NCBI GenBank assembly: GCA_014526335.1
Contig: JACTAT010000056.1
Location: 1,072,943-1,136,942 of the forward strand
DNA length: 64,000 nt
Direction of reading: 5' to 3'
DNA from: Chrysaora quinquecirrha
Lineage: Eukaryota; Cnidaria; Scyphozoa; Semaeostomeae; Pelagiidae
In this document: in pieces, positions 1 to 14,159 of the stretch
Layout: each line of letters starts with the position of its first letter
Position numbering within the stretch: the first letter of the stretch is position 1
Position numbers and translations under genes: made by a program
The notes under the pieces: generated by a model
What the model saw: the letters and a program-made list of their open reading frames with translations, nothing else
Told to the model about the DNA's origin: nothing
Databases searched by the model: none

Positions 1-3000
1 ACAAGAATTGGGCATTTTACACGACCATAGCAGCTTAATAAGACCATAAACAGTTTACATGCTTACTTATATTTTCAGACACGCAAGTTGCAGCTGGAAC
101 AGGCTGGAATTTTCATCACCAGGGGGTACAGTCCAAAATCTCGCATCACATAAGTACCGACATTGCTTCTCGATTCTGATTGGTTCATTCTTCGACGATA
201 ACCCAACAAAACTTAACCTCAATTTAATCAAGTTACATTACTTAACAAATAAAAATTTTGGCAAATATATCTTGCAAGAAGAACTGAGGAAATTGGCAAG
301 ATTTCCGAAACGATAATCTTAATGAAAATCCACAGAGAAATTAAACTTAAGAATTCATTCCTTTTTTATGTAATATGTATTTAGATACTATTCATATACA
401 GTATAAGGGGAAACGCAGCTTCTTACGGTTATACAGATTTTTGTAAGAAAGACTTTTTCACAAGTGAATCAAATTTGTCTGAAATCTCAAAAACTGCTCA
501 AGTTATGAAGTTACATGAAGTTACAGTATGCCGGAGTGAAGTTCTTGTCCTGAGACGCATACAGAGACCTCAAAGCATGAGAGTGGTTCTTGTCCTGAGA
601 CGCATACAGAGACCTCAAAGCATGAGAGTGGTGGAGGGGCTGCCCAAAGAACCACTGCAAATGCTTATCAACTAAATAATTAATTGCTTACAAACATTCA
701 TAAAAAGCATGTTGGTAATGTTAGCGTAATGTAACACAGTCTTATTAGAGCATAGACCATTTGCAGAGTCCAAGAAAAATTTCGGGCAGTTCCTGGCAAA
801 GAGGGTATCAATTAGACAATTATAATTATTGTGTTTTTAGTCTTTTGAGAAGTCTTTCAATAAAGTCATCTATATCACCTTAATCAGAATCGTTCTTCGT
901 TTAACAGTGCAAGTTCCATGCCAACCATTGATATTCTGCCCTCACTCGCAAGTATTAAATAAGGGGGATGACAAGATGTAGGGCTAAGAGTAGGGAGTGA
1001 AAGGGGTATGTAAGGGGAATGATAAAATGGTGAAAATTTTAGTCCAAAGAGAGAAAGACAATGAAATAACCAGGCTGAAAACGAGGCTAAGCATTTTGGT
1101 AAAAAAGGCGTACAAGATTCTTTCAGTTGTTTTTTTTCTCAGAATGGAGTCTGTTTTTCTCTTTTATTTTGTTAGAACTTTTGTTCATTTTGTTTTATCT
1201 TGCAATTTCCTAAAACAGTGTCCCTAACTTGCCTTTGTATTGCTATTTATATACGCGCATTCTGAAGGGAAAATCTACAGTGTCGTGCGAGCATTTCCTG
1301 CAGGGGCGAACAATTTCAGGAAATACTTTTGAATCATTTCGCGATAAAAATTGATAAATTAATATCTAAATTATCTATCTTTAGAACTAATTGCAGCGTC
1401 TTTGGGATTGATCAATGTTTTCTATTTTTAATTACAACTAATTTCATTTCATCTAATTTATTGCACAATTATCAAACACAAGATAGGCAATTAATTACTG
1501 TAGTACAGAGTGTACACAATATCAATTGAAATACCTACAATCTTGGACAAAATATATCCGGGCTGTTTGTGATCGATGTTAGCATTCCATCCCCCTCCCC
1601 ACCAGTTAAAATGTTTCTCCATTGTATACGATTTCAGCGATAATGCCTCTGCTCCCACCAAATTCCAAGTCAATAAGAATATTGATGTTGGGTGAAGGGG
1701 AGACTGGAGAGGTCTAGTCTATCAGAATCAAGTAATTTATGTCCAAGATTGAACATAAAAACCACGCAAGCGATCTATGCCCACTACTTTGTGGACTTGT
1801 TTTCATTTCTTGCGCACTTTGTGGTATTTTTGCGTAGTCTAGTGGATAAGCACTACTGTGGTGGGCTATTATGCTTGCTGTGGTGGTATTTTTTGTGTAC
1901 TTTGGTGGAGCTTGTATGCAAAAAGTTTATAGCCGTTTATAGTGTTTATAGTGCATAGCCGCTATATGGCAATTTACTTTGAAACCAGGAACGCATTTAC
2001 GTCATATGTTGAAATAGAGTTTTTAAGAAGATCCAAGATTCTTATAGTTGCTAACGGTGGTTTCTTGGCCATATTTTATGAACTTATATAGACGTATTAC
2101 ATGAGTCCTGATTATCGCTGCCACCTCAACCATCAACCTCAAAACGGCTCAAACCTCTCTGAGCAAACAGCTGTTTGTTTGTAGTTGTTGTTGCTTGACT
2201 AGTAGACATTGGCATAATGGCGAAGTAAGATTGTTGCTGATGTTTGCGATGAAAGGGAAGGGACTCAGGTAATGTCTAGCACTTATCCCATGACTTATCC
2301 ACATAAATAATACAAAATTAACAGTTCTGAAAGAGCTTATGAAACAATATTACTTTTCTTTAGTTGCTTATTGTATGAGATCTATGAACAAGCGTGTATA
2401 GAGCTAACGCATTAAGACAATAGAGCGAGTAAACGTTATTCAACAGGGCGAGATACTGAGAATAGGAAATCAGGAAACATTGAAAAATTAAGGACAAAAC
2501 TGATACATAAGTCTGTAACTATGAAAGAGAGAAACCACAGAACATGAAGATTAACATCAAGGAAATAAGGGTGGACAGGTTTAGCACAAACGAGTATGCA
2601 AAAACCCGAATTGAGCAGAAAGCTAAGATTAATGCACAGTTGTTAGAATAAAGCACTGTTAATGATTATTCCAGCAAAAACCACATAAGACAGCTTCCAA
2701 AAAAGTAATTTTTACTTCTTTTCTATCTATAGTTTATATGCTAACAAGATTAATGGTTTATTATGTCAATTACATTACAGGAGAACTGAACTTGACGATC
2801 AAAGAAATATGAAAAAGCTATGTACCAAAATTTAGCTGACAACATCGTTAATAAACAGATGGATGTTAAAGAAACTGGAAAATATCAATGCTTTACAAAT
2901 AGATGCAAAATATTAAAAAAACATCAAAAGTTACATGAAAGAAAGCAAGACTCAAATAACGAAAATACATAGTAGAGAATGGCTCGAAACCTGCACATTG

Positions 3001-4489
3001 AATAACTCTAGCGCCCAGTTCTCTGAACTAGATATCACGAATCTGCAAATATCACGAATATAAACGGAGATAACAAAAACATAAAAGCATAGTCGAATGT
3101 AGTAACCAAAAGGCCATAGCCCTACTGCTCCACTTTTCCAGAAGTCAATGAAAAATGCTCTTTTATGGACAAAATGCCACCTTCTTTACTAATCAACATT
3201 AGCACCATTTCCTCAAACTTCAAAGTCCCCAATTAATACAAGAAGAGCCTTTCCCAGCTGTTATGAGGTGCTTCTGTACTTAACTTTTCAAGCGGCGATT
3301 CGCAGAAGGTTTGGCGACAGCACCCTTTTCATTCACCCCAAATTTTTACTGCTTCCAATTTCCTTGCTAAAGAAATACCCTCTAGTCCTTCTCTTTTCAA
3401 GCATTGACAGGCGGTCACAAAAACCGACTTCCAACCGAATTTCTTCTTTACGTTGTTTTGTCTCTAGTATCGCTACTGATGTAGGGTAGGGGGCGAAAAC
3501 GCAGAGCGTGTTGTTATAGGAGATCGCCCATGCTACAGTTATCTAGAGCAACAAAATCTTTGAATACATGGAAAGTGCTAAACAGGCAAACTAGGAGGTC
3601 TGGGTCTATTAGGTTTGTTACACGCCCCTTAAAAGGTGTTCCGACAAGGTTCGGGAAAAGTGCTTCGCGATAGCACAGAAGAAGACAAACAACTACAAGA
3701 AGAGTCATTACTCGAAGTACCTCTTTAAGGAATGCTTTTTACGCGTGGTGGGTGGGATTGCTTTGGGGAACTTCAAGGTTAAATTCTTGAGAATTCTCAA
3801 AAATAATAACATCTGTCATTAAGATCTGTTTTCTTTTCCATGTGGGAGGGTTGATGTTTTAGGGATGTCGTATTAAGAGCTCATGAAATCTGATTTTTAA
3901 ACTTTTCGAACGAAAATCTTTCATTTGCAATTTTGATTTGATTGCTGAATGGAAATTATTCCAGTAAACTGTAAGCCTTGAAGGCTTGAATGACTATGAC
4001 ATGAATTAATGTCAGATACACAGAGGATACCCATCAAATGGAATAGAATTATTGTTGTCTACTCTGTAAACATCAGTTCTTATGATAGATATAAAGGCCA
4101 TTATCATTAAAGGAATTTGCAGATTTTAACCAAGAACATTAGAAGTATTCAGATCCAAGAACTAAAGAACATCGATGAAAGCAAATTTGACATGAAAATT
4201 TCTATGGTCCATTCACATTGAAGGCCCCTGAAGGGCTGCATGCGACCTTTTCATCAACATGTCGATTATCTTATATTTCAAGAAGCAAACATCAGTTGGT
4301 GGATTGAACTATCTGGTTAAGTGTTTTTAAGTGTCGAGTCTGATGAAGTAAACGCAATGACATTTTGGATGAGCGAAAGATACTTTGATTGAAAAACCAC
4401 ACCCCGAAAACCACGAAAACCAGTGAAAAAAGACAATAACTTTCTATTTGATACTAACATTTCGTCCAGGTATTCAGGGCTTCGACCCA
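1..4489. other. Gene-free AT-rich flank
   Basis: I see no exon with splice-compatible coding sequence or recognisable protein similarity here. Short open frames exist but none resembles a known family. The only structured item is a 45-bp tandem duplication at 541-630, listed separately. Confidence 0.5.
541..630. repeat. Perfect 45-bp tandem duplication
   Basis: Two identical 45-bp units, 541-585 and 586-630, lie head to tail, each beginning GTTCTTGTCCTGAGACGCAT. Identity suggests a recent duplication. No gene association was seen. Confidence 0.9.
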
Positions 4490-4495
4490 GTAACC

Positions 4496-4583
<88 letters not shown>

Positions 4584-4697
4584 TACTAGCTAACTAACTA
4601 ACTAACTAACCAACTAACTGACCAACTAACTAACCAACTAGCAAACAAATTAACTCATTTACTAACAAACTAACTACTGTAACTAACTAACTATCTT

Positions 4698-4731
<34 letters not shown>

Positions 4732-4919
4732 CAACTAGCTAATTAACTAACTAACTATCTTACTAATTAAATAACCATCTAGCTAACTCAGGAACTAACT
4801 AACTAACTAATTAGCTAACTTCATAACTTATTAACTAACTAACTAACTGGCTAATTAACTAATTAACTATTTTACTAACTAACTATCTAACTAACTCAGT
4901 AACTAACTAACTAACTAAT
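4489..4919. repeat. (AACT)n tetranucleotide microsatellite
   Basis: About 430 bp of AACT repeats, pure in the first part and increasingly interrupted (CCAACT, TTACT, AATT variants) toward the right. The same repeat occurs in the opposite strand sense at 43215-43850. Confidence 0.95.
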
Positions 4920-5291
4920 AAAAAAAAGTAAAGAAAAACTAAGATCCAGCTGAGGCTGGTCTCTGCATAGCCCTTACTTATATTGGCTGAATATGAAAGA
5001 AAGTTTATTAGACCGAATGTAGAAAACTCAGCGAAAAACAAATGAACAAGCATGTTGCATCTTAAAGAAAACTAGCACTACTCCCAGCATCTGCAGCATT
5101 CACTGAATATCCAAGCCAACCTGAGTCAAGTTTCACTGGCTCTTATAAAAAAATTAACTAAGTTATTTGGTGAAAAGTATAATAATGTTAACTTATGATG
5201 TCCAACAACCATCAACATGATTATCACTATCATGACCCTGACCATCTTTATCATTCGTGAAAATCAATAATCAAAGTATAATCATAATCAT

Positions 5292-5432
5292 TGACATTCC
5301 ACATCCACGTGGACTTGCCGAAGACGTCCTTGATAAAATGAAGTCTAATCATTTTATCAAAGACAACTTAGGCAAGTCCAGATTCCAACGTGGATCGTCA
5401 CTCCTTCGTATTGCCACGTGAATGGATGTTCC
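5292..5432. repeat. Foldback (hairpin) element
   Basis: Imperfect inverted repeat. The left arm includes TCCACGTGGACTTGCC and CTTGATAAAATGA; the right arm includes the complements TCATTTTATCAAAGAC, GGCAAGTCCA and CCACGTGAATGGATGT. Only a few bases separate the inner arms. It is probably a small MITE. Confidence 0.7.
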
Positions 5433-5875
5433 ATCAGTCGCAATGTTTAAGAATTCTTTAGTATGATCCATTTGATATTTTGCTATAAATCTTATTTTGA
5501 ATCCCTGGGTGGATAAATTCAGTAATACCAGATAATTATTTACGTCGGAGATTAGACATGATTCTTGTGAGGATTGGAATTTGCGATTACTTAGTACTAA
5601 AGAGATATAGCCAGATCATTTGTATCAAATTTTGACATTAAATCTGCAAGAAATTCATATAATCGAGGTGATGGATGTTCGGAGAAATAAGGAATGCTCT
5701 TGTCCAAGTGTCTCTTCGAAGTGGAACACCAGGAGATTTTCTCCAAATGCCAATGGTTTTTATCTTGACTGTCTTTATAAAATTTTTTGAAGAATCTTCA
5801 TCATGATACTAATTATCATTAAATCAATAAAAAAAATGGCAAGAAATTACTTCCATCATTTGCATGATCACTAAA

Positions 5876-6212
5876 TCATCATCATCACTCATAATCATAA
5901 TCATCAAAACATCATCATAATCATCATAATCATCATTATCATCATCATCAACATCATAATCATCATCTTAATCATCATCGTCACTATTAGAATAATCATT
6001 ATCATCGCCATCATTATCCTCATCGCTCACAATCATCAAAATCACCATCATAAACATTATTACCATTATTATTATCATTTAAATCATAATTATCATTATC
6101 GTCTTCATCAACATTGTCATCATCATCATCTTCACCCATCATCATAACTGCCATCACCATCATCATCATCGTCATCATCATCATAATCATCATCATAATC
6201 ATCATCATCATT

Positions 6213-6261
<49 letters not shown>

Positions 6262-6273
6262 CATCATCATCAG

Positions 6274-6325
<52 letters not shown>

Positions 6326-6345
6326 TTCATTTCCAATACCATTCA
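5876..6345. repeat. (ATC)n trinucleotide microsatellite
   Basis: Long interrupted, then nearly pure, ATC run. It produces spurious open frames of Asp, Met, Ile or Ser runs on both strands, which I do not count as genes. Confidence 0.95.
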
Positions 6346-6388
6346 TAATACTAATGATGATCACAATAATTGTCGTTGCACAATTAAT

Positions 6389-6674
6389 AGGGACCTTTAG
6401 ATCGAGAACGAAGACAAGTACGAAGGCGAGTATCAGAAACACAAGGCACCAAGGCAGCTCGTCGTCGTGCTCGCTGTTTTCTTTTGTTTAGATTGCAAAA
6501 CGAGATTGTCGAGATTCTCTCGTTGTCGCAGTACGAAGTTTTTTCAAAACTTTGTTGCCAACAATGTCACGGCAACAAAGTTTTTTGGAAGATTCCCAGA
6601 TAACATGCGCACAAGGATGCGCAGTATGAAACTTCGTCCTCGTCCTCGTCTTCGTACTCGATCTAAAGGTCCCT
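6389..6674. mobile_element. MITE with long terminal inverted repeats
   Basis: The element starts AGGGACCTTTAGATCGAG and ends with the complement CTCGATCTAAAGGTCCCT. The inverted similarity continues inward for about 40 bp through GAAGACGAGTACGA-like sequence. It is flanked by TA-type sequence on both sides. No coding capacity was seen, so it is a non-autonomous DNA transposon. Confidence 0.8.
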
Positions 6675-9645
6675 AATGTTTAAGGTATGGCCACTGGTCA
6701 AGGTTAACCAGAAGGACAGGACTTTAATCTGTTCAGAGCCTCTCAAGTCAATAAATCCTTGTCGAGGGTCAAATTAATGAGCTCTAAAGCAACTGAATAA
6801 GCAACAATATACTCTCGATATTACAGTATTGAAAAGTGATGTGACCACGATAGACCTCTGCATACGACTTCATTTATTTTTTAACATTTTCGTTATTGGA
6901 TTTGCAATGAATAGAAAATTGAAGAAGTTGTACTATAAATGGGTGTGTAATAATTGATTTGGGATTACAATTCTACAAAACAAGCTCATCCTTCCTCTTT
7001 TAATCTTCGTAATGGATTTACAGCTTTTAATCAAGCTTAACTTACACAATATTTCAGCTTCGTAAAAATCCTCTTACTTGGTTGCACTAAGAACAGCAAT
7101 GTTTAAACGCTGAAGCTATATAAGGTTTGGTGCAGTGATGTATATCTGGAAATAACAAGGGAGGCTCTTCTTTGTAAAGAATGAATACATGTTACACGAT
7201 GCCTTGAAGGGAATCTGGGGATATCATGGGATCTGGGGGCATGCCCACCCAACATTTTTCAAGAATCAAAGACAACTATATAATACCAAACAAACAAAGA
7301 AAAATTACGTGTTTAGTTCAGATGAACAAACCCCCAGAGGATAAACCAACAAAAAAACTAGAGGGCTAGCCCCCTGATCCTCCAGGATGTGCACACCTGA
7401 TTTGGCAGGTTTCACTCTCTTGAAAAAAAATAGGAACGATTTTATAAGAACGTGAAGCCGGATTGTGTCCTCAATTTAACCCTATCTCACCCCTGGAGGG
7501 TCGTGCACCACCAAACATTTTGTTCGTATGTCTAATATACAATCAGAAGGCACCTGATATGACTCAAGTTTCACCATGGTGCAGGTAATATCCAAAGCCT
7601 TCAGAGCTACAGAACGGAAGCCTGAGCGCTAGCGAATCAGTTCAAAAGCTACAGCTGCGACTCAAGTTGAACGGTTTTGTAACTGAAAACATTTGGCACA
7701 CGTAGTTTACAGACTGATGGATGCCCTGCAGTTTCAAAGTAGCTACAACAGTACACAGTGTTTTTAGTATTCGGTTATTCATATAGCTCAGGCTTTAAAA
7801 AATGCGTTTCAAGATTTTCAGTCTTTCTCTTAATCCAGCTTTTTACAAAGGTAGGCTGGGAATAGTAGGCTGGGAATGAATGAAGCTCAAACAAAGACTC
7901 TTGTGGGGAAACATCGATTCATGCAGAAAAACAAATTTGAAGAGCAAATTTTATCTAGTAGAAAGCCAATTATAAAATGAACTTAACCACCAAAAAGATC
8001 TCTTCTTCTGCGCAAATAATGTAACCTCAGTCTATAACACTACTTCTGTATTAATTTAAGAATCCTCTATTTAATATTCCAGGGAATAAGATTATATTTT
8101 ACAAAGAAACTTCTATTGTACGCTTGTGGTACCTTTTGATTATAAACTAGCAAACGTCAAATCCAGCTCTAGTCTCTGGTCTCTTTTGCCGTTAAGGGGG
8201 TTTGGGGGATGGGATCTACAGAAAGGAGTGATATCAGTGATATGTTAAAGAATATCCAGGGTATTCTCGACTGCAGCCTCTACTGCTATTACAGACTAGC
8301 GCCAGTCTCCATGGCCCTGACCATGTTGATATTTTGTGGCCTAAGCATTATTACTTTTGCATTGTGTTCTATTCGAAGCATGTGTTCACCTCTTACGATG
8401 CTCGTCCTGTATATTAGCTAAACAGCCTTTTACTTTCATCAAACTTACATTTGGCCGAAAATTCCCAATCGAAAGGTAATCCACTTCTTATAGCCACTGT
8501 GGGTAACCCACAATCAACGTCAAATCCAGTTGGTCCCAAAACAGCCGAAAATTGCATATGCAGCCGACATTCATCCCAATCTAACAAAGAATAGCCTTCG
8601 AATCCTTTTTGGTTTTATCTTCCCCTATGCCGATGCTAATTGGCGAATCTACGGTGCAAGCTCAAATCAGTTGTATCGCTGCCCAAAGTCGCATGACGCA
8701 TCGCGGTAAAAAAGCAACCGTTGTTTGGCGAGTTGGCGATAACTTAGTAGATACCTTTCAAAATCTAGAAATGATTTTTCATTCCAGCCACTATACATTC
8801 TCAAATGAAGTCATAAAAAGATCGAGTCCCTATAAAACAGTGAAAATAAAGTTGCTTACCCAAACATTTGCTTCAAGGCAAAATTATCATCTTAGAATGT
8901 TCCCTGTAGATTGAATAATCAAAACGTGCGCGTGTAACGTGTGAGCGCAAATCATAGCTGTATCGCTTCCCGAGCCCCGTATCTCGCGGCAAAAAAGAGC
9001 AACGCTTCTTTGGTAACTTGCTAATGCCTTAGTATAGTAGACATCTTTCAAAGGGACAAAGAAAAAAGTTGTCTTATTTCAACTACTGAACCATTTTCAA
9101 AAAGCGAATCCTCGACACCCCCGTGCTTGAAATTCTGTCATATAACATTGTAATCGAATAGATATTCCAAAAACTTACTTATTAATCAAGGCTTTCTTTC
9201 AGACAGTTATAGACAAATTTTAAGACGATATATTTGCGTAGAAAGGCAAAGGTTTTACGTAAAAAGGACAACTTAATATTTCACGGTTTATAGGCCTTCG
9301 ACCTTTGCATGACTTAATTTCATTTGAAATTGTCAACGCAAACATAAAAGCTAACCAAAAAATTTATGAACGGAAAAACAACTCCATGTAAGGCGGATGA
9401 TTTGTCACTGAACTATAGTACATGCGTAGGTTCAGAGTTGGTAGTTATGGTATTCAGGAAGACATCAATGATCTGTTGAGAGTTTTACTTACGTCTACAT
9501 TTGCAAATGAATTCATAAATGTTATATAGAGTATTCTATTAATTCTCTTCCGTAAACGAATCAACGAAAGCCTGCCTACGCGTAACCGTATAGACGTGAA
9601 GCCACGCCCGTAATCAGACACGTGGATAGTTTTAGCGCTACAGCC
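6675..9645. other. Intergenic, no gene seen
   Basis: No exon, RNA gene or clear transposon boundary recognised. A frame at 8209-8421 and one at 8609-8914 show no family resemblance and are not called. Confidence 0.45.
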
Positions 9646-10029
9646 TACACACATTTTTTTATAAGGAAGTTCGGCTCAGGCCCAATACTGAAAACTCCTT
9701 AACGGACAGCCAAATTTGCGTACTGAGAATTCCTTAGCGATTCCTTAACTTTTATACTTGTTTCTTAAAAATAAGCATAGGGACAGGGGAATAAAGGGAC
9801 ATGAAGGTGTCAGAAGACGAATAGAAATGAATACTAATTAAACCATTAACAAAAGAGTGTTGCTTGCTCGTTTTATACATGTAAATGATCAGCTTCACAA
9901 GACTTCATCATTTTAAATAAAGTCAGATTCCTTAATAGTCTCTGATCCAGTACTGGAATTTCTTAAGTTTTTGCCTATCCGAGTACTACCTTCCTTATAA
10001 AGCACTTCCTTATAAAAATAATGCATGTA
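9646..10029. mobile_element. TACAC-family MITE, AAGGAA type
   Basis: The element starts TACACACATTTTTTT and ends GCATGTA. Inside are repeated copies of AAGGAA or its complement TTCCTTA (ATAAGGAAGTTCGG, GAATTCCTTAGCGATTCCTT and others). The right end has the paired motif TTCCTTATAAAGCACTTCC typical of one terminus of this family. Confidence 0.8.
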
Positions 10030-12872
10030 CTCCTCGTTTCCTCTCTAACGTCTCATTCCCTTTCTACAGATTTGTTTAAGGCCTAGTCAAGACATCGGAC
10101 CAGAGTCGCACGGTACCAGAAACCTCTAGTGCGGCACGAGTTGAATGACAAAAAACAAGCGATATTATTTCATTTCAATGGTTGCCTGAGGTTAACTTCC
10201 GCAATTTTAAGAGAGCATTCAGAAGAGGTATTAACTCTCGTGTACATTGTAGAATCATAGGTAAGCCAAGTGTGTGAAGAAACATGACCGTCTTGGAGCT
10301 AAGCAATATCAAGAATCTATTATACAATGTTACAGGAAGTATTTACATGAAAAATAATAATAATCATAATCACTACATACATGTCTTTCATACAAGCAGG
10401 CACGTCACCATATAAGGAGGCACCCCGCCAGCTCGAGCTAAATCTTGACACGACGAATCTTGCCGCTGACTCGACTCGACAGTCAGCACCTTAGTCGGCA
10501 CTAGCATAGTTCATTCAGACGTCGAGCCGATCCGTGCAAGAACTTTTCAAGCGTGCCACTTGACTGAAAGTCCAAGCCAAGTCCCTCGTCTCGCTTGCAA
10601 GCCCTAGGGATAATTATAACTTCTAGTACAGGGGCTTATCCGAGATGGTGGGGACTAATTTGAGAGAGAGGGTTCAATCGAATTATTACGTGTGTCCAGA
10701 GAAAAGTGAAACGGTCATGGCTTTAATATAGCACCGTTATCTATAACTGGACATATTCAGCAGCTCTTTACAACTATTTACCTCCTCAGCTCAGGCCATT
10801 TTTTTCTTTTTCCATTTTTTGCTTTACTCCCTGGGCAGTATATATCAACTCGTGTGCAGCCATATAGTCAGCGCTACGAGGGCTTTTTAGGCCTTCATCA
10901 CTAGGGTACCAATTTTACATCTTGGTGTGGTGTCACAGAAAGCGAGGTTTTTACGCCTTGTAAATTTATGCTCTCTAGACTGGATTTGAACCACAGATAT
11001 TGAGAAAAAATGACGCAAGTTCTAACCACTACGCTACTCTGCTCTCTAAATAGGGCCACTACTATCACATCAAAAAACGGACTAAGCCTCTTTTAACGTA
11101 TCTGTCATGCAAGACTTAATAATAAAATCTAATAGTTACGGCTTCATGTATAAGATACTTGTTTAATGGGAGGCTTTGATGACACGCCCCAGCTTATAAC
11201 TTCTAAATTAATTCAAAATTGAAATGGACCATTTATTATTTGAAGGTGATAAAGTTTAATATAATGTATTATTAACTTTTGTGTCAAATTTTTTAAATTT
11301 ATGTCTATATGTTGTGATCGACAGACCAAGGGGTACAAGAAAAGTACTTGCGCTGTGTTATTTTAAGATAGCGTCAATCTAGCGATTTCTTCAATGTCAT
11401 AAAGATTTATGACGTCATTCATATAATAATTAACAAATAAGAAATAAAGTAAACAAATAATAAATCATATGAAAGCCCTTGATTAGACGAGTTGATTGGT
11501 GTATGTATCTTTCTTATTGGCCACCCAACTGCAGATTTATAAGTAGAAATAAGAATTTATTTGTTACTGCCTTCCAAATATGAGCATCGTGTGGTCACGT
11601 GACTTATTTTATTGTTTCAAAATTACTGTCATCATGTAGAGTATCAAATGTTAGTGAAAGTCGGTAAGTTCTATCATCAACAATAGATTGTTTGGTAGGG
11701 GGCGCGCATTACAGACGCCCCCAAGTACAGATAGTGTTTCAATGAACAACTATTGGAACAAATGTTTCAGACAGATGACACTTTAGGGGACATGTTCGGG
11801 ACGATCAAGTTTGGGACAAAATTTGTCGCAAATTAGTCCGTTCGAAACATTTTTGTTCTTAGGTACCAGATTGGGCTTGTCAACCATGTCAACGATAGTC
11901 TGAAGTTCATTATCATTCACGAATGACAGTAAAACAAATATTTTGCTCAATATTCTCTAACATGTTCTTAATTACAAAATCATAGTCATGATAGTGAGGT
12001 GTTAAAGAACATATAAAACAGTATTCTTAAAACGAAATTGAAATCCATGACACAATAAGGTAATAGAAGAACCCAAAAGGAACCAAATAACATGGCACTA
12101 GGGTCCTGTTTCAAAACACCCTCTATCAATCGTGAAGAAACTGCCTTGTTTTTGTCTTATCATTTTGTGCGAGGGTGTAATACGTTAGCGACAGAGAATG
12201 TCTAGCAAAAGTATCTGCCAAACCAAAGCTGTTAATAGTTAATAAATTCAGCAAAGTAAGAACAAGGCCAAATCATGGCATAACGGGATGCTGGTTTGCC
12301 AGCTCAGGGTGTGAAATTTTTCTTGCTGCCTCGGGCAATTCGAACTGTGTCTAAAATGGTGAATATTGAATGGTATACCATGGATAGACTAGACGTTTTC
12401 AAAGAGTCGTAGTTTTCGTTCCTTAGGCCAATCTGTATTTGATATAGATAGATCGCTCACAACTACGAATCGTTAGCTTCCTAATAAACATCTACTACAG
12501 TGGACAGAAATCGAAGGCAGCTTGCGAATGCACGCAAATTCGCCAATCGAATTTAGCTATGTATTGATTGGTTTGTTGCTATATGATAAGTTAACATTTA
12601 AAAACGGAAGTTCCCATGAACCAATCAAATTGTAGTACATTCGAAGAATAAGAATACTACGTTGTGATTGGTGTCCACAAAAGTTTTGTTTTTGCCACTC
12701 TGAGCATTAGGCCTCATTAGGCCATCTAATTCAATTTTTCATGTAAATTGTTGCTGCTGTTGCTTTAGGCTACAGATGCTTTTTGTAAAGAGTGGGACTT
12801 ATGTAATGAATCCATAGAGATATGAATGAGTTTAGGTAGAGATATCACAGGTGTATTTACTCAAGCTACTGT
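10030..12872. other. Intergenic, no gene seen
   Basis: Apart from the tRNA-like SINE head at 10971-11047, I recognise nothing: no exons, no clear terminal inverted repeats, AT-rich throughout. Confidence 0.4.
10971..11047 (-). repeat. tRNA-derived SINE head
   Basis: On the minus strand, GAGCAGAGTAGCGTAGTGG gives an A-box-like segment and GGTTCAAATCC a B box (consensus GGTTCRANNCC), about 35 bp apart. The ends pair poorly and no intact tRNA cloverleaf is evident. This reads as the polymerase III promoter part of a SINE rather than a functional tRNA. Confidence 0.55.
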
Positions 12873-13085
12873 ATGTCGCGCGCAACATTGTATTCGGCGT
12901 GTCTCCCAGAGTGAGACATGTCCTGCGAATCGCAGAGACCAGAAATGTTTCTGTTGTCTCCCAGAAACATTTGCGTGTCTCTTGCTACAAATTTTGTCGC
13001 GCGCTACTAAGTTTCTGAGGTGGTCAAACTGGGAGACGCCGAGGGACATCAATGTCGCGCGTAACATGTCTCCTAGTTTAGCCAG
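12873..13085. mobile_element. GTCGCGCG-repeat element, copy 1
   Basis: About 213 bp bounded by TGTCGCGCGCAACAT at the left and GTCGCGCGTAACATGTC at the right. It carries internal repeats of the same CG-rich motif (TTGTCGCGCGCTAC), of GAGACA/TGTCTC and of AAACATTT. A second copy of the same design lies at 27047-27262. CpG-rich motifs are unusual in this AT-rich window. Confidence 0.65.
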
Positions 13086-13771
13086 GCCTGTTAGGCCATT
13101 TGGTAGCCATTTGGAAAATACCTTCGAAACCTATTGCCCCTAATGCCAGCCCCCTAGAGAAGTGCCGCCTGACCTAGTACACGAGTCGCAGTTGTGTTAT
13201 TGAATTTGGATGCCCAAGTTTTGATTCCCTACGTGGTGAATAGCTATTACCAATTCTTAATGATTTCGCTTATCTTGGCCCATTGACCTACTGTATCTTA
13301 AAAATTTTTCAAGCTCAAAATCAGCTCGCGTCAGTTCTTCGACAGTCTACATTTAGCGAGAGTTTAACCCTACGAAGGCTAGGCTTTTTGAATCATATAC
13401 ATAGTTGGTAGGAGGCCCCCATTATAAAATCTTTGTTTTAAGCCTAAAGGTCATGAAACTTGGTAGAATTGTACAACAAATGTTCTGCATCTTGAAGTGT
13501 AGGGTTCAAACATCATTTGTGTATCAGTGACTGATGAATGCAGGATTCAAGACTAAGACGTTGTCGATTTCAGCCACGAGCTCTCTGACTGTGATTCAAA
13601 GATAACAACCTTGACTGTAGTTATCATCACAAATTTGCCTCTCTCTACCCACGCGTATAAAAAGGTACCTGGTGTGTAGTTATAAACACTGTGTGCGGCT
13701 GCACCCTGCTATATGCTATATGCTTTCAGTCCAAGGGTAAAGTGCAAAGTCGACTGAGTTGGGCTATGTAA

Positions 13772-14159
13772 TACACTTTTTTTTAATAAGCAACCGCTCA
13801 ATAAGCAACTAGGGCTTAACTGACCTTAACATTAAGCAACTTGAGGGCTCAATTGAATTGCTGCAAGCAACTGAGAAGTCAAACAACCAAGCTTATTGTC
13901 TTTCTTGTGTTAGGAGATTGTTCTTCGTTCTTATGTTTCGCATGTTGAAGTTCATTAGCTAACGTTTTTCAACTTACTGTCTCCCAAAAATCATGTTGTA
14001 GGCCTAACAGATGACGATTTTGACCCGCGAAGTCAGGGGTGGTTAGTAGGTACAAAAATTGTTAAGCAACGTTCAAGCAACTTTGAGGGCTGAAATGTCT
14101 AACATTTAAGCAACTTTGAGGGCTGGACGAAAGTCAAGTTGCTTATTAAAAAAAGTGTA
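13772..14159. mobile_element. TACAC-family MITE, AAGCAAC type
   Basis: Starts TACACTTTTTTTTAATAAGC and ends GCTTATTAAAAAAAGTGTA, so the termini are inverted repeats with TA at the ends. About eight copies of AAGCAAC or its complement lie inside. The left end has the paired motif AAGCAACCGCTCAATAAGCA. A copy in inverted orientation lies 793 bp away. Confidence 0.88.

Noticed and set aside
6020..6491. Long open frames of Asp/Met and Ile/Ser runs on both strands
   Set aside because: They are translations of the (ATC)n microsatellite with no flanking coding signal.
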